A stretch of 64,000 nucleotides of DNA from Dickeya zeae NCPPB 2538 (lineage in GTDB: Bacteria > Pseudomonadota > Gammaproteobacteria > Enterobacterales > Enterobacteriaceae), in NCBI RefSeq assembly GCF_000406165.1, contig NZ_CM001977.1:1992124-2056123 (forward strand), given 5' to 3'. How positions within the stretch are numbered: the stretch's first letter is position 1; each line of letters begins with the position of its first letter. This document shows positions 5,149 through 14,687 of the stretch, piece after piece. A program made the position numbers and the translations under genes. A model generated the notes under the pieces. It made no database searches, had not been told where the DNA came from, and worked only from the letters and a program-made list of their open reading frames with translations.

Positions 5149-7473
5149 ATGAGTACGCAACCCGTAATTTGCGTGGTGGGTAACCCCAATTGTGGCAAAA
5201 CGACGCTATTTAACGTCCTGACTGGCGGTAAACAAACGGTCGGTAACTGGCCCGGCGTGACGGTGGAAAAGAAAGTTGGTAGTTACCGTTATCAGCAGCA
5301 ACAGGTGACGTTGGTGGATTTGCCGGGGGTTTACTCGCTGAACCCGTCTTCCGAAAGCTCGGAAGACGAACGGGTCGCACGTGATTACATCCTGTCCGGC
5401 GAAGCCAATCTGGTACTGAATATCGTTGATGCCTCCAATCTGGAGCGAAATCTGTATCTCACCGCGCAGTTGCTGGATATGCAGGTGCCGATGGTGGTGG
5501 CCGTCAATATGATGGATATCGCCGCCGCACGTAAGTTGGATATTGATATCGCCGGTTTACAACAGCGCCTGGGGTGCCCGGTCATCCCGATTACCGCCAG
5601 CCAGAAGAAAGGCATCGCGATGTTGCATGAGGTGTGTCAGGCCGCGCTGGCACAACCGGTGATTCCACCGGTGTCGATTCCTTATGATGCACCGCTGAAT
5701 CAGGCGGCGCAGGCGATTGCAGATCAACTGCAAGGGCAGGCGGCGATTCGTAACCCGTATTGGCTGGCGATTCAGTTGCTGGAAGGCGACATGACAGTGC
5801 GTGACCGGGTGCCTGCAGATACGCTGGCCTTTGCCGATGCTGAAGTCGCCCGGCTGGTCGCCGAGTATGAGGATGAGCTGGATATTTTTCTGGCGGACGC
5901 GCGTTACCAGTTCGTTGGTGCGGTGGCGCGTGAGGTGATTACCCGCCGTGGCGAGGCTTCCGCAACCCTGACCGACAAAATTGACCGTGTCGTGTTGCAC
6001 CGCTTTTTTGGTATTCCGATCTTCCTGCTGGTGATGTACCTGATGTTTGTCTTCACCATCAATATCGGTAGCGCCTTTACCGATTTCTTCGACAAGCTGT
6101 TCGGCACCCTGATGGTGGATGGATTCGGCGAGCTGTTGCTGGCGCTGCATACCCCGGAATGGCTGAAAACCCTGCTGGCAGATGGCGTGGGCGGTGGTAT
6201 TCAGACCGTATCCACCTTTATTCCGGTGATCGGTTGTCTGTACCTGTTCCTGTCCTGGCTGGAGGATTCCGGCTATATGGCGCGAGCGGCGTTTGTGATG
6301 GACCGCTTTATGCGCGGCATCGGTTTGCCGGGCAAGGCGTTCGTGCCGCTGATTGTCGGGTTTGGTTGTAACGTACCGGCGGTGATGGCGACGCGCACCA
6401 TGGAGCGCCATAGTGACCGTGTGGTGACGGTGATGATGGCCCCGTTTATGTCCTGTGGTGCACGGTTGCCAGTGTACGTGCTGTTTGCGTCCGCCTTGTT
6501 TGTCGAAGGCGGACAAAACCTGGTATTCGGGTTGTATCTGGTCGGTATCGCGGCGGCGATTGCGACGGGCTTTTTGCTGAAAAATACCGCGCTGAAAGGC
6601 GAAGCATCTGCCTTCGTGATGGAAATTCCCCCTTATCACTTGCCCAGCTTGCGCAGTGTACTGATTCGCACCTGGGAGCGCCTGAAGGGGTTCTTGCTGC
6701 GTGCCGGGCGGCTGATTGTGGTGGTGGTGACGGTGCTGGGTTTTCTTAATTCGATGGGGACCGACGGTTCCTTTGGTAACCAGAATACCCAGAAGTCGGT
6801 GCTGTCGGCGGTGGGGCAAGCCATCGTGCCGGTATTTAAGCCGCTGGGCATTCGCGATGAAAACTGGCCAGCAGCAGTGGGTGTGTTCACCGGGATCTTC
6901 GCCAAAGAAGCGGTTGTCGGTACGCTGGATTCGTTGTACGGCGCAATGGCAGCCTCGCAGGACGGCGGCGCGAAAGCAGAAGCCAAACCTTTTAGTCTGA
7001 CCGGCGGTATTCACGATGCGCTGGCGACCATCCCTGAAAATCTGGGCAAGCTGGGTGACGCGGTATTAAACCCGTTAGGGATCAATGTGGGTGATTTGAG
7101 TGATACCGCCACGATTGCCAAAGACAATAAATTCTCGGTGACCTCGCTGACCGTGATCAGCCAACTGTTTGATGGCCGTTTGGGTGCGTTTAGTTACCTG
7201 CTGATGGTGCTGTTGTATATCCCTTGCGTGGCGGCGGTATCCGCCATCTGGCGTGAGGTGGGCACAGCCTGGACGCTATTCTGCGCTGGCTGGACTATTC
7301 AGGTCGGCTACAGTACGGCGGTGGTGGTGTATCAGGTTGGGCGGTTTAGCCAGCACCCGTTGTATTCGCTGTGTGCGCTGGTGGGGGTGGCGGCAATGCT
7401 GTGTGTCACAGTGATGTTGCTGCGCCGCAATGGTCTGCAACGCCAGCGGGCAGTGGTCGGTGAAGTAAAATAA
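5149..7473 (+). CDS. feoB: Ferrous iron transporter FeoB
   Basis: A 774-residue inner-membrane Fe(II) permease, close to the E. coli length of 773. The N-terminal G domain shows G1 GNPNCGKTT (residues 11-19), G3 DLPGVYSL and G4 NMMD. A helical GDI-like domain follows, and then two Gate regions with multiple membrane helices, including GCNVPAVMATRTM and MSCGARLPVYVLFA, whose Cys residues are conserved in the family. It is preceded by two feoA genes and followed by feoC with a 37-base gap, so the four genes form one operon. A long antisense frame inside it (5557-7014) is not a gene. Confidence 0.97.
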   Translation: MSTQPVICVVGNPNCGKTTLFNVLTGGKQTVGNWPGVTVEKKVGSYRYQQQQVTLVDLPGVYSLNPSSESSEDERVARDYILSGEANLVLNIVDASNLERNLYLTAQLLDMQVPMVVAVNMMDIAAARKLDIDIAGLQQRLGCPVIPITASQKKGIAMLHEVCQAALAQPVIPPVSIPYDAPLNQAAQAIADQLQGQAAIRNPYWLAIQLLEGDMTVRDRVPADTLAFADAEVARLVAEYEDELDIFLADARYQFVGAVAREVITRRGEASATLTDKIDRVVLHRFFGIPIFLLVMYLMFVFTINIGSAFTDFFDKLFGTLMVDGFGELLLALHTPEWLKTLLADGVGGGIQTVSTFIPVIGCLYLFLSWLEDSGYMARAAFVMDRFMRGIGLPGKAFVPLIVGFGCNVPAVMATRTMERHSDRVVTVMMAPFMSCGARLPVYVLFASALFVEGGQNLVFGLYLVGIAAAIATGFLLKNTALKGEASAFVMEIPPYHLPSLRSVLIRTWERLKGFLLRAGRLIVVVVTVLGFLNSMGTDGSFGNQNTQKSVLSAVGQAIVPVFKPLGIRDENWPAAVGVFTGIFAKEAVVGTLDSLYGAMAASQDGGAKAEAKPFSLTGGIHDALATIPENLGKLGDAVLNPLGINVGDLSDTATIAKDNKFSVTSLTVISQLFDGRLGAFSYLLMVLLYIPCVAAVSAIWREVGTAWTLFCAGWTIQVGYSTAVVVYQVGRFSQHPLYSLCALVGVAAMLCVTVMLLRRNGLQRQRAVVGEVK

Positions 7474-7510
7474 ATCAGTCGGGCGGGCAACTGCCCGCCG
7501 GGGAGACATA

Positions 7511-7732
7511 ATGACGCTACTTGAATTGCGGGATTTTGTCCGCGAAAGAAAAAAGGTGTCGCTGCAAGATATCAGCACGGCTTTTAAGGCCGATCCCGGT
7601 GTGGTGGAGGGAATGCTGGAGGTGTGGGTACAGAAAGGCAAAATTCGCTTCCATCAGGGTGATGCCGCACCTAAGTGCGGCGGCTGTTGCGGCTGTGATA
7701 AACGCCAGGGCCAGTATTACGAGTGGTTGTGA
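7511..7732 (+). CDS. feoC: FeoC, Fe-S-containing partner of FeoB
   Basis: A 73-residue winged-helix protein. The N-terminal LLELRDFVRERKKVSLQDIS and GMLEVWVQKGKIRF blocks form the winged helix. A Cys cluster (KCGGCCGCD) near residues 56-62 is the site where FeoC proteins bind an oxygen-sensitive iron-sulfur cluster. FeoC protects or modulates FeoB; in Klebsiella it shields FeoB from FtsH. The start has GGGGAGA about 6 bases upstream. It is the last gene of the feo operon, and a GC-rich inverted repeat follows. Confidence 0.9.
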   Translation: MTLLELRDFVRERKKVSLQDISTAFKADPGVVEGMLEVWVQKGKIRFHQGDAAPKCGGCCGCDKRQGQYYEWL

Positions 7733-7739
7733 TGTTTTC

Positions 7740-7772
7740 CCGGGCCGAGGTGCAATCAACCGTCGGCCCGGC
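7740..7772 (+). terminator. GC-rich hairpin after feoC
   Basis: CGGGCCGA and TCGGCCCG can pair around a loop of about 14 bases just after the feoC stop. There is no T-run, so it may be an RNA-stabilising hairpin rather than a true intrinsic terminator. Confidence 0.35.
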
Positions 7773-8003
7773 CTCCCGTCCTGCGGCGGTAAGTCTGCCG
7801 CCTGTCTTGAGATGTTGTCTGTTTATTAACTCCTTGTAGGTGTTTCTGGCGTGTCTGGCATGGGGGCTGACGCGCTGCCCGGCGTTATGGGCGGTGTAAA
7901 ACGGCGGTGCCGGGCGGAAAACCAATAAAAACTGACCTGACGCAATATGTGGTACAGGCACCCTCTACATAATGAAACCTGTAATCCATCGGAGGGGGTG
8001 ATG

Positions 8004-9272
8004 ATGGAAAAATTACTTGATCGTTTTTTGAATTATGTTGCGTTTGATACCCAATCCCGACTGGGTGTTCGGCAGGTGCCGAGCACGGAAGGGCAATTGA
8101 AGCTGGCGCAAGCGCTGCAACAAGAATTAATTGAACTGGGACTGGAACAGGTATCGGTCACCAAGCATGGCTGTGTGATGGCGACATTACCCGCTAATGT
8201 TGCCTGGCCTGTGCCGGTGGTGGGGTTTATCGCCCATATGGATACCTCACCGGATTTTAGCGGCAAACATGTTAATCCACAGATTGTCGAGAATTACCGT
8301 GGCGGTGATATCGCGCTGGGTATGGGTGATGAAGTCTTGTCGCCGGTGATGTTCCCGGTGCTGCATCATCTGCTCGGCCAGACATTGATTACGACTGATG
8401 GCAAAACGCTGTTGGGGGCGGATGATAAAGCTGGCATTGCGGAGATCATGACCGCACTGGTCCGGTTGAAAAAACGCCAAATCCCGCATGGTGAGATTCG
8501 TATTGCTTTCACGCCGGATGAAGAAGTCGGCAAAGGTGCTCAGCACTTTGATGTCGATGCATTCCGGGCGGAATGGGCCTATACGCTTGATGGCGGTGGT
8601 GTGGGTGAACTGGAGTATGAAAACTTCAATGCCGCATCGGCTGTCGTGAAGATTGTCGGCAACAACGTCCATCCGGGCTGGGCAAAAGGCGTGATGGTCA
8701 ATGCGTTGTCGCTGGCGACGCGTTTTCACCAGCTCGTACCGGCTGATGAGACGCCAGAGCAGACCGAAGGCTATCAGGGTTTTTATCACCTCAATAGCGC
8801 GAAAGGAACGGTAGAACGTGCCGAACTGCACTACAGCATTCGGGACTTTGAGCGCGATAGCTTCGAGCGGCGTAAGAAAACACTGCTGGATATTGCGGAA
8901 AAAGTGGGCAAAGGTTTGCACCCGGATTGTTATATCGAAGTCACGATCACCGATAGCTACTACAACATGCGTGAGCAGGTGGAGCAGCATCCCCATATCA
9001 TCGCGCTGGCGCAGCAGGCTATGCGTGATTGCGGGATTACACCGCTGATGCAACCGATTCGTGGCGGTACGGATGGCGCGCAGTTATCTTTCCGCGGTTT
9101 GCCGTGCCCTAATCTGTTTACGGGTGGCTACAATGCTCACGGTAAGCATGAATTTGTGACGCTGGAAGGGATGGAGAGCGCTGTATCGGTGATTATGCGT
9201 ATCGCCGAACTGACGGCATTACGGGCCAAGACCCGGCAAACCAGCACTGAGAGCGCGTCAGTGAAAGCCTGA
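8004..9272 (+). CDS. pepT: Peptidase T (tripeptidase)
   Basis: A 422-residue cytoplasmic M20-family zinc aminotripeptidase. The start at 8004 gives MEKLLDRFLNYV, matching E. coli PepT (MDKLLERFLNYV), and GGAGGGGG lies upstream; the adjacent ATG at 8001 is equally possible. Metal and catalytic motifs are present: GFIAHMDTSPD, LLGADDKAGIAEIM, FTPDEEVGKG and the C-terminal NLFTGGYNAHGKHEF. It releases the N-terminal residue from tripeptides. A strong terminator follows, shared with the convergent roxA gene. Confidence 0.96.
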   Translation: MEKLLDRFLNYVAFDTQSRLGVRQVPSTEGQLKLAQALQQELIELGLEQVSVTKHGCVMATLPANVAWPVPVVGFIAHMDTSPDFSGKHVNPQIVENYRGGDIALGMGDEVLSPVMFPVLHHLLGQTLITTDGKTLLGADDKAGIAEIMTALVRLKKRQIPHGEIRIAFTPDEEVGKGAQHFDVDAFRAEWAYTLDGGGVGELEYENFNAASAVVKIVGNNVHPGWAKGVMVNALSLATRFHQLVPADETPEQTEGYQGFYHLNSAKGTVERAELHYSIRDFERDSFERRKKTLLDIAEKVGKGLHPDCYIEVTITDSYYNMREQVEQHPHIIALAQQAMRDCGITPLMQPIRGGTDGAQLSFRGLPCPNLFTGGYNAHGKHEFVTLEGMESAVSVIMRIAELTALRAKTRQTSTESASVKA

Positions 9273-9294
9273 TGGTTTAGGTATTACGCTACTG

Positions 9295-9330
9295 ACACAG
9301 AAGACGCCGTTTGGCGTCTTCTGTGTTTTA
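9295..9330 (+). terminator. Intrinsic terminator between pepT and roxA
   Basis: A perfect 14-bp stem (9295-9308 with 9313-9326, ACACAGAAGACGCC and its complement) with a 4-base loop and a short T-run. The inverted symmetry lets it serve both convergent genes. Confidence 0.9.
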
Positions 9331-9342
9331 GACGGCAGAGTA

Positions 9343-9370
9343 ATAGTCAGTCAACAATAGTCAGTCAACA
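9343..9370. repeat. 14-bp tandem duplication at the roxA 3' end
   Basis: ATAGTCAGTCAACA occurs twice in direct tandem (9343-9356 and 9357-9370). The right copy contains the last codons and stop of roxA; the left copy lies just beyond it. It is a recent slippage-type duplication that leaves the protein end unchanged. Confidence 0.85.
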
Positions 9371-10482
9371 AAATACCAGTAACCACTGTTAACCAGAGCG
9401 GTCAACTGGGCAAGGAAAGACGGGTCATCCAGTGCATCGCCAAACCGCCCGATGTTCAGCACATCATATTGCGCCAGAGCGGCGATCGCCTGCGGAGGGT
9501 GGTTCTCCAGCCGCTCGCCGTTGACGAAACAGGTTTCGCCAATACGCAATACCCGCAATCCGCCAAGACGGCGCAATGCCTCGCCCTGCTGTAACAGGTC
9601 GTATACTTCGCCAGGCTGGTAAGGCGGCTCCGGTGGTGCCAAATCCAGTTCATGCCGTGACTGGGACGCAAATTCGCCGAACCATTGATGAAAAGCGTCT
9701 TTGTGCTGCACCAGTTCCAGCATCATGTGTTGAAGTTTATCCAACTCCTGCGGTAACACGTCGGCTGGATGGGCGCGAGAAGGAATATCCGGGTCACTGT
9801 AGCGTTGGCCACCCAGTTCGCGGGACAACACATAGTCGGCAAAACCACTGACCAGCTCGCGGGAACTGGGGGCACGGAACCCGACCGAGTAGTTGAGCGA
9901 GTTTTCCAGTGAATAACCTTCGTGCGGAAAACCCGGTGGAATATAGAGAATATCGCCGGGTGCCATTTCTTCATCAATAATGGCGTCGAACGGTGCAACC
10001 TGCAGCAAGTCAGGATGTGGGCAATGCTGTTTCATCGGCACCTTGTCGCCAACGCGCCAACGACGGCGTCCGGTGCCCTGAATAATAAACACATCGTATT
10101 GGTCAAGGTGTGGGCCGACGCCGCCGCCGGGCACCGAGAATGAAATCATCAGGTCGTCAATACGCCAGTCAGGCAGATGGCGGAAAGGGCGCATCAGCGC
10201 GGCAGAAGGCTCATGCCAGTGGTCGACGGCTTGTACCAGTAAAGACCAGTTGCTTTCTCCTAGGTGGTCATAGCTTTCAAACGGGCCGTGGCTGACGTCC
10301 CAGCGGCCATCACGATGGCTGACCAGACGGCTGTCTACCTCGTTTTCCATCGCCAGTCCCGCTAATTCGTCCGGGCTAATGGGATCGAGAAAATGAGGAA
10401 AACCGGCTTTGATGATTACCGGCTTTTTTTGCCAGTGGTGAGTCAGGAAGTCCTGCCAGTCAAGATTAAGTTGGTAGTCCAT
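9361..10482 (-). CDS. roxA: 50S ribosomal protein L16 arginine hydroxylase RoxA
   Basis: A 373-residue JmjC-type 2-oxoglutarate/Fe(II) oxygenase (YcfD), the same length as the E. coli enzyme. The iron triad is intact: His125 and Asp127 in GPHLDQYD, and His187 in IPPGFPHEGY. Residue numbers agree with the E. coli protein. It hydroxylates Arg81 of ribosomal protein L16. The C-terminal domain is a winged helix. It lies downstream of phoQ on the same strand after a 238-base gap. A 14-bp tandem duplication sits at its stop codon. Confidence 0.94.
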   Translation of the reverse strand: MDYQLNLDWQDFLTHHWQKKPVIIKAGFPHFLDPISPDELAGLAMENEVDSRLVSHRDGRWDVSHGPFESYDHLGESNWSLLVQAVDHWHEPSAALMRPFRHLPDWRIDDLMISFSVPGGGVGPHLDQYDVFIIQGTGRRRWRVGDKVPMKQHCPHPDLLQVAPFDAIIDEEMAPGDILYIPPGFPHEGYSLENSLNYSVGFRAPSSRELVSGFADYVLSRELGGQRYSDPDIPSRAHPADVLPQELDKLQHMMLELVQHKDAFHQWFGEFASQSRHELDLAPPEPPYQPGEVYDLLQQGEALRRLGGLRVLRIGETCFVNGERLENHPPQAIAALAQYDVLNIGRFGDALDDPSFLAQLTALVNSGYWYFVD

Positions 10483-10720
10483 AACGCATTTCCAGTAACA
10501 GGGAGCTATCGACGATTATAACGAAGTCGCCGTGATGGTGTTTGCCCTTTATTCACAGATGAGATGGCAGGCTGAAAAGCGCGGTCGATGTGCTCGACCG
10601 CAGGCAATAACGATGGGGGTTGTCGCTAGCCGCGCTGTTAATAACAGTGTTGATGTTAATAACAAGATTAATGACAACCGTACCACTCACTACAGTGTAG
10701 GTGATTCGCAGCGGATCGCA

Positions 10721-12172
10721 TTAATTCTCATTTTGGCCAAGATGCTGCTGACCGAAAATCGCTTCGACTTTGGCACCGCCGAGCGCGCTGGAACCGATAA
10801 GGATTTCGCCCTGATATTGCTCGATGATTTCTGCGGCAACGGATAGCCCAATGCCTTGCCCTGGGCGCAATGTGTCCGCCCGTTGCCCGCGCTGGAAAAT
10901 GACTTCGCGCTTGCTGTCAGGAATGCCGGGACCGTCATCATCAACAACCAGATGCAGTTTTTGGCCGGAATAGCGGGCGCTGATTTCAACGAACTCCAGA
11001 CAATACTTACAGGCGTTGTCGAGAATATTGCCCATGACTTCCATAAAGTCGTTTTTCTCGCCAATAAAAGTCAGCTCGGGGGCAATGTCCATGGTCAGCA
11101 CAACACCTTTACGTTGGTACACCTTATTCAAGGCGGAGCAGAGCGCATCGAGCTGTGCCGGCACGGAGTGTACTTCCCGAATGATAGTGAGGTGCTCTGT
11201 CCGCACGCTGGCGCGGTGCAGGTAATAGCCGATTTGCTGCGAGATGCGGCTGATTTGCGTCAGCATGATGGGTTCGGCTTGTTCGATGGTCAGCTCTTTG
11301 CCAGTGCGTAATGAGCGTAGCGTGGTCTGCAACACTGCCAGCGGCGTTTTCAGACTGTGGGTCAGGTCGGTCAAGGTCGTTCGATATTTGTGATAACGCT
11401 GGCGCTCGTTACTTAATAAGGTATTAAGATTGCGTACCAGGCTGTTCAACTCGCGTGGTGGATTTTCGTCCAGATGTTCGCGCGAACCACTTTCCAGTTC
11501 GCTTATCTGATGCACCAGATGCTTAATCGGCCGCAGACTCCAGTGGGCTGCCAGCCACAGTAGCGGCAGTACCAACACCAGATGAGCGATAAACACGTAG
11601 CGGAACCACTCCCAAACGACATCCGCCTGTTGCAGTTCCTGCGGTACCCGGTCTACCACCACGATAACCAGTTTAGGCAAACGCTCGGAGGCGGGGTAAA
11701 CGTTGACGGCAATGGAATGGGTGAACGGCGTTTTGTCTTCCGAGCTATAGGCGTGCAACTTATCCAGCATTTGCGGGCTGCTGCCTTGTAAGACGGCATT
11801 ACTGGTATTGGAGTCGGCGTCCAGTTCGTGGTAATCCGTTTTTTCCAGCCATTCAGGTTTTATCTGGGACTCCAGCTCCGGAACAGCGCGTTCCCGCCAC
11901 AATAAGTGGCCGTGTTTATCGTAGATAAACACCAGCGTAGGGTAGTTAATATCGATTTCAGGCGGTGTTGCGATGGTAAGCTGATTGTCATGCCACTGTG
12001 CCAGGCTATAAAACAGATTGCTCTCGCCACGCAGCAGGCGAAATGACGTCTTGTCAAAACTCACGCTGTATCCCACTACCGCGACGATGCCGTAGGAGAG
12101 GGTGAGTGCCAGTACTACCGCAGCGGTCGAAATCAGAAAGCGAAAACGCAGCGAAAAATGAGATTTTCTCAA
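10721..12172 (-). CDS. phoQ: Sensor histidine kinase PhoQ
   Basis: A 483-residue inner-membrane kinase. TM1 is near residues 13-35 and a periplasmic PAS-like sensor spans about 40-190. TM2 is followed by HAMP, the DHp helix with the phosphorylated His in LTDLTHSLKTPLAVL, and the HATPase boxes NACKYCLE, DDGPGIPDSKR and PGQGIGLSVA. It senses low Mg2+, acid pH and cationic peptides and phosphorylates PhoP. The membrane-facing acidic cluster of E. coli PhoQ (EDDDDAE, residues 148-154) is replaced by SSEDKTPF at residues 143-150, leaving two acidic residues. It is encoded 17 bases downstream of phoP. Confidence 0.95.
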   Translation of the reverse strand: MRKSHFSLRFRFLISTAAVVLALTLSYGIVAVVGYSVSFDKTSFRLLRGESNLFYSLAQWHDNQLTIATPPEIDINYPTLVFIYDKHGHLLWRERAVPELESQIKPEWLEKTDYHELDADSNTSNAVLQGSSPQMLDKLHAYSSEDKTPFTHSIAVNVYPASERLPKLVIVVVDRVPQELQQADVVWEWFRYVFIAHLVLVLPLLWLAAHWSLRPIKHLVHQISELESGSREHLDENPPRELNSLVRNLNTLLSNERQRYHKYRTTLTDLTHSLKTPLAVLQTTLRSLRTGKELTIEQAEPIMLTQISRISQQIGYYLHRASVRTEHLTIIREVHSVPAQLDALCSALNKVYQRKGVVLTMDIAPELTFIGEKNDFMEVMGNILDNACKYCLEFVEISARYSGQKLHLVVDDDGPGIPDSKREVIFQRGQRADTLRPGQGIGLSVAAEIIEQYQGEILIGSSALGGAKVEAIFGQQHLGQNEN

Positions 12173-12189
12173 CTTGCCGTCCAGAATGA

Positions 12190-12858
12190 TTAGATATCGA
12201 AGCGGTAACCCTGCCCGCGAACAGTGGTAATAACATCATGGGAGTTGGCCGATTGCAGTTTTTTGCGCAGTCGCCCCATTAATACGTCGATGGTATGACT
12301 TTCACGCAACTCCGCGTCGGGATACAGTTGCAGCATCAGTGACTCTTTGCTGACTACCTTGCCGTTATTGCGGATAAGCGTTTCAACGATGGTATATTCA
12401 AAAGCGGTGAGCTTGACCGGTTCACCATGCACCAGCAATTCGCGACGTGACAGGTCCACTTCAAAGGGCGGCAGACTGATAATTTGAGACGCCAGGCCGC
12501 TATTGCGACGCATCAGCGCCTGCATGCGTGCGACGACTTCCTCAATATGAAACGGCTTGGTGACGTAATCATCAGCGCCTGCTTCCAGAACGGCGACTTT
12601 TTCCTGCCAGCTTTCCCGAGCGGTGAGAACCAATATCGGCAATTTAACCTGATGCGAACGCCAGCGGCGGATCAGGCTGGTGCCATCTTCTATCGGCAAT
12701 CCCAAGTCGACAATGGCGATGTCTGGCGCGTGTTCCTGAAGGAAATAATCCGCTTCTTTTGCGTCCGCCGCTGCATCAACCTGGTGTCCCATTTCATTTA
12801 ACTGGACATTCAGGTGATGGCGTAACAGAACATTATCTTCAATCACAAGAATACGCAT
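12190..12858 (-). CDS. phoP: Response regulator PhoP
   Basis: A 222-residue OmpR-family regulator. The receiver domain has the acidic pair in VIEDN, the phosphorylated Asp in DIAIVDLGLP (about residue 51) and the LTARESWQEKV switch region. The C-terminal winged helix includes ETLIRNNGKVVSKESLM and SHTIDVLMGRLRKKL. It controls Mg2+ homeostasis and, in Dickeya, pectinase and antimicrobial-peptide-resistance genes. It is the first gene of phoPQ on the minus strand. A direct repeat just upstream may be part of its promoter. Confidence 0.96.
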   Translation of the reverse strand: MRILVIEDNVLLRHHLNVQLNEMGHQVDAAADAKEADYFLQEHAPDIAIVDLGLPIEDGTSLIRRWRSHQVKLPILVLTARESWQEKVAVLEAGADDYVTKPFHIEEVVARMQALMRRNSGLASQIISLPPFEVDLSRRELLVHGEPVKLTAFEYTIVETLIRNNGKVVSKESLMLQLYPDAELRESHTIDVLMGRLRKKLQSANSHDVITTVRGQGYRFDI

Positions 12859-12893
12859 GACGGTTTTCCTCGGTCCATTGCCTGCTGAGAACG

Positions 12894-12923
12894 ATCCAAA
12901 CTTAGTGAATTATCCAAACTTAG
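12894..12923 (-). repeat. Direct repeat in the phoP upstream region
   Basis: ATCCAAACTTAG occurs at 12894-12905 and again at 12912-12923, an 18-base period, 36-65 bases before the phoP ATG. On the coding strand each copy contains AAGTTTGG, faintly like half of a PhoP box (GTTTA), but the 18-base spacing differs from the 11-base PhoP repeat. The repeat is clear; its function is not. Confidence 0.5.
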
Positions 12924-13112
12924 AGAACTGTTAACGCGTTGTACAGGTCTTGCTGTGCTGACCGGCGCGTTTACCGTCATTTAGGATAGCCAACGACAAA
13001 AATACCTTGTGGATGTAAGGTACGTCAGCATTATCCACAATCGTGCTCAACTGGGGCTAAACGGCGGGGTAGGAAATTAGGTCGGGCGACGGTGATGTCG
13101 CCCGAAATGAAG

Positions 13113-14480
13113 TTAAAGCTCGTCAACCAGTTTGATAGCACGACCGATATAATTAGCCGGTGTTAATGCCTTAAGACGCGTTTTTTCATCATCTGGCAGT
13201 GCCAGCCCATCGATAAACGCCTTCATGCCTTCCGCGTCTACACGCTTGCCACGGGTCAGCTCTTTGAGTTTTTCGTAAGGTTTTTCGATACCGTAGCGAC
13301 GCATTACCGTTTGAATCGGCTCAGCCAGTACTTCCCAGTTGTGATCCAGTTCATCCAGCAGGTGGTCGCGATTGACCTCCAGCTTGCTGATGCCTTTCAG
13401 GGAGGCCTGATAAGCGATAACAGCATAACCTACGCCCACGCCGAGATTACGCAGCACCGTTGAATCGGTCAGGTCGCGCTGCCAGCGTGATACCGGCAAT
13501 TTGCTGGCAAGATGGCCCATTACAGCGTTAGCCAGCCCCAGATTGCCCTCGGAGTTCTCGAAGTCGATCGGGTTCACTTTATGCGGCATGGTAGAAGAGC
13601 CGATTTCACCGGCGATGGTTTTCTGTTTGAAATGGTTAAGGGCCACGTAGCCCCACACATCGCGGTCAAAGTCGATCAGAATGGTGTTGAAACGGGCGAT
13701 GCAATCGAACATTTCAGCGATATAGTCATGCGGTTCGATCTGTGTGGTGTAGGGGTTCCACTGAATCCCCAGTGACGTGACGAAACTTTCGCTGAACTGG
13801 TGCCAGTCCACCGCCGGGTAGGCCACCATATGGGCGTTATAGTTCCCGACAGCACCGTTGATTTTGCCCAGAATTTCCACCTGTTGCAGTTGGCGGAATT
13901 GACGTTCCATACGGTAGGCAACGTTGGCAAATTCTTTACCGATAGTCGACGGTGTGGCGGGCTGCCCGTGGGTACGGGACAACAGCGGGATATCGCGGTA
14001 CTGCTGCGCCAGTTGTTTGATGGCATCAATAATATTACGCCAGAACGGCAGCAAGACATCACGACGAGCGGCATCCAGCATCAGGGCGTGAGACAGGTTG
14101 TTGATATCTTCAGACGTGCAGGCGAAGTGGATGAACTCATTCACGGCGTGCAGTGCCGGAACCGCTGCTACTTTTTCCTTTAGGAAATACTCCACCGCTT
14201 TGACGTCATGGTTGGTCGTACGTTCGATGGTTTTAATGCGCGCGGCGTCTTCTTCGCTAAATTCAGCGACAATCTTGTCAAGGAAAGCGTTTGCGTCGGC
14301 ATCAAATGCAGGAACTTCCTTGATTTCTGCACAGGCCGCCAGTTTTTGCAGCCAACGTACTTCAACCTGCACACGGAATTTCAGCAAACCGTATTCGCTG
14401 AAAATAGTGCGCAACATGCTGACTTTATCGCCGTAGCGTCCATCAATGGGGGAAACGGCGGTCAGTGAGGATAATTCCAT
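13113..14480 (-). CDS. purB: Adenylosuccinate lyase
   Basis: A 455-residue homotetrameric enzyme of purine synthesis. It splits SAICAR to AICAR and adenylosuccinate to AMP, each with fumarate release. The start at 14480 (MELSSLTAVSPIDGRYGDK) matches E. coli PurB; the frame opens 3 codons earlier. The fumarase-superfamily signature is intact in GEIGSSTMPHKVNPIDFENSE, and SRTHGQPATPSTIGKE carries the catalytic His. It follows hflD on the same strand as in E. coli, with a gap of about 200 bases that may hold its own promoter. Confidence 0.97.
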   Translation of the reverse strand: MELSSLTAVSPIDGRYGDKVSMLRTIFSEYGLLKFRVQVEVRWLQKLAACAEIKEVPAFDADANAFLDKIVAEFSEEDAARIKTIERTTNHDVKAVEYFLKEKVAAVPALHAVNEFIHFACTSEDINNLSHALMLDAARRDVLLPFWRNIIDAIKQLAQQYRDIPLLSRTHGQPATPSTIGKEFANVAYRMERQFRQLQQVEILGKINGAVGNYNAHMVAYPAVDWHQFSESFVTSLGIQWNPYTTQIEPHDYIAEMFDCIARFNTILIDFDRDVWGYVALNHFKQKTIAGEIGSSTMPHKVNPIDFENSEGNLGLANAVMGHLASKLPVSRWQRDLTDSTVLRNLGVGVGYAVIAYQASLKGISKLEVNRDHLLDELDHNWEVLAEPIQTVMRRYGIEKPYEKLKELTRGKRVDAEGMKAFIDGLALPDDEKTRLKALTPANYIGRAIKLVDEL

Positions 14481-14687
14481 CGCAAGCAACTCCTGGGATT
14501 GTTTTCAAATAAATAACAGAGATTATCGCCATCCTATCGCATGACGAATCGCGTTTCATGGCAAATAACCGCGCATCGTAACAACAGCGCATAACAAACA
14601 GTATCGTCGTCTGATAGCTAGTATCTCATGACGGTGGCTGAACCGGAATAAGCAGCCACCATCAATGACGTGGTGTTTCTGTCAGGG

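Noticed and set aside
5557..7014. Long minus-strand open frame of 485 codons inside feoB
   Set aside because: It is antisense to an excellent FeoB match; the product is His/Gln/Arg-rich, typical of the shadow of a GC-rich gene.
8247..9053. Minus-strand open frame of 268 codons inside pepT
   Set aside because: Antisense to a complete PepT with all metal motifs; no RBS and no known domain.
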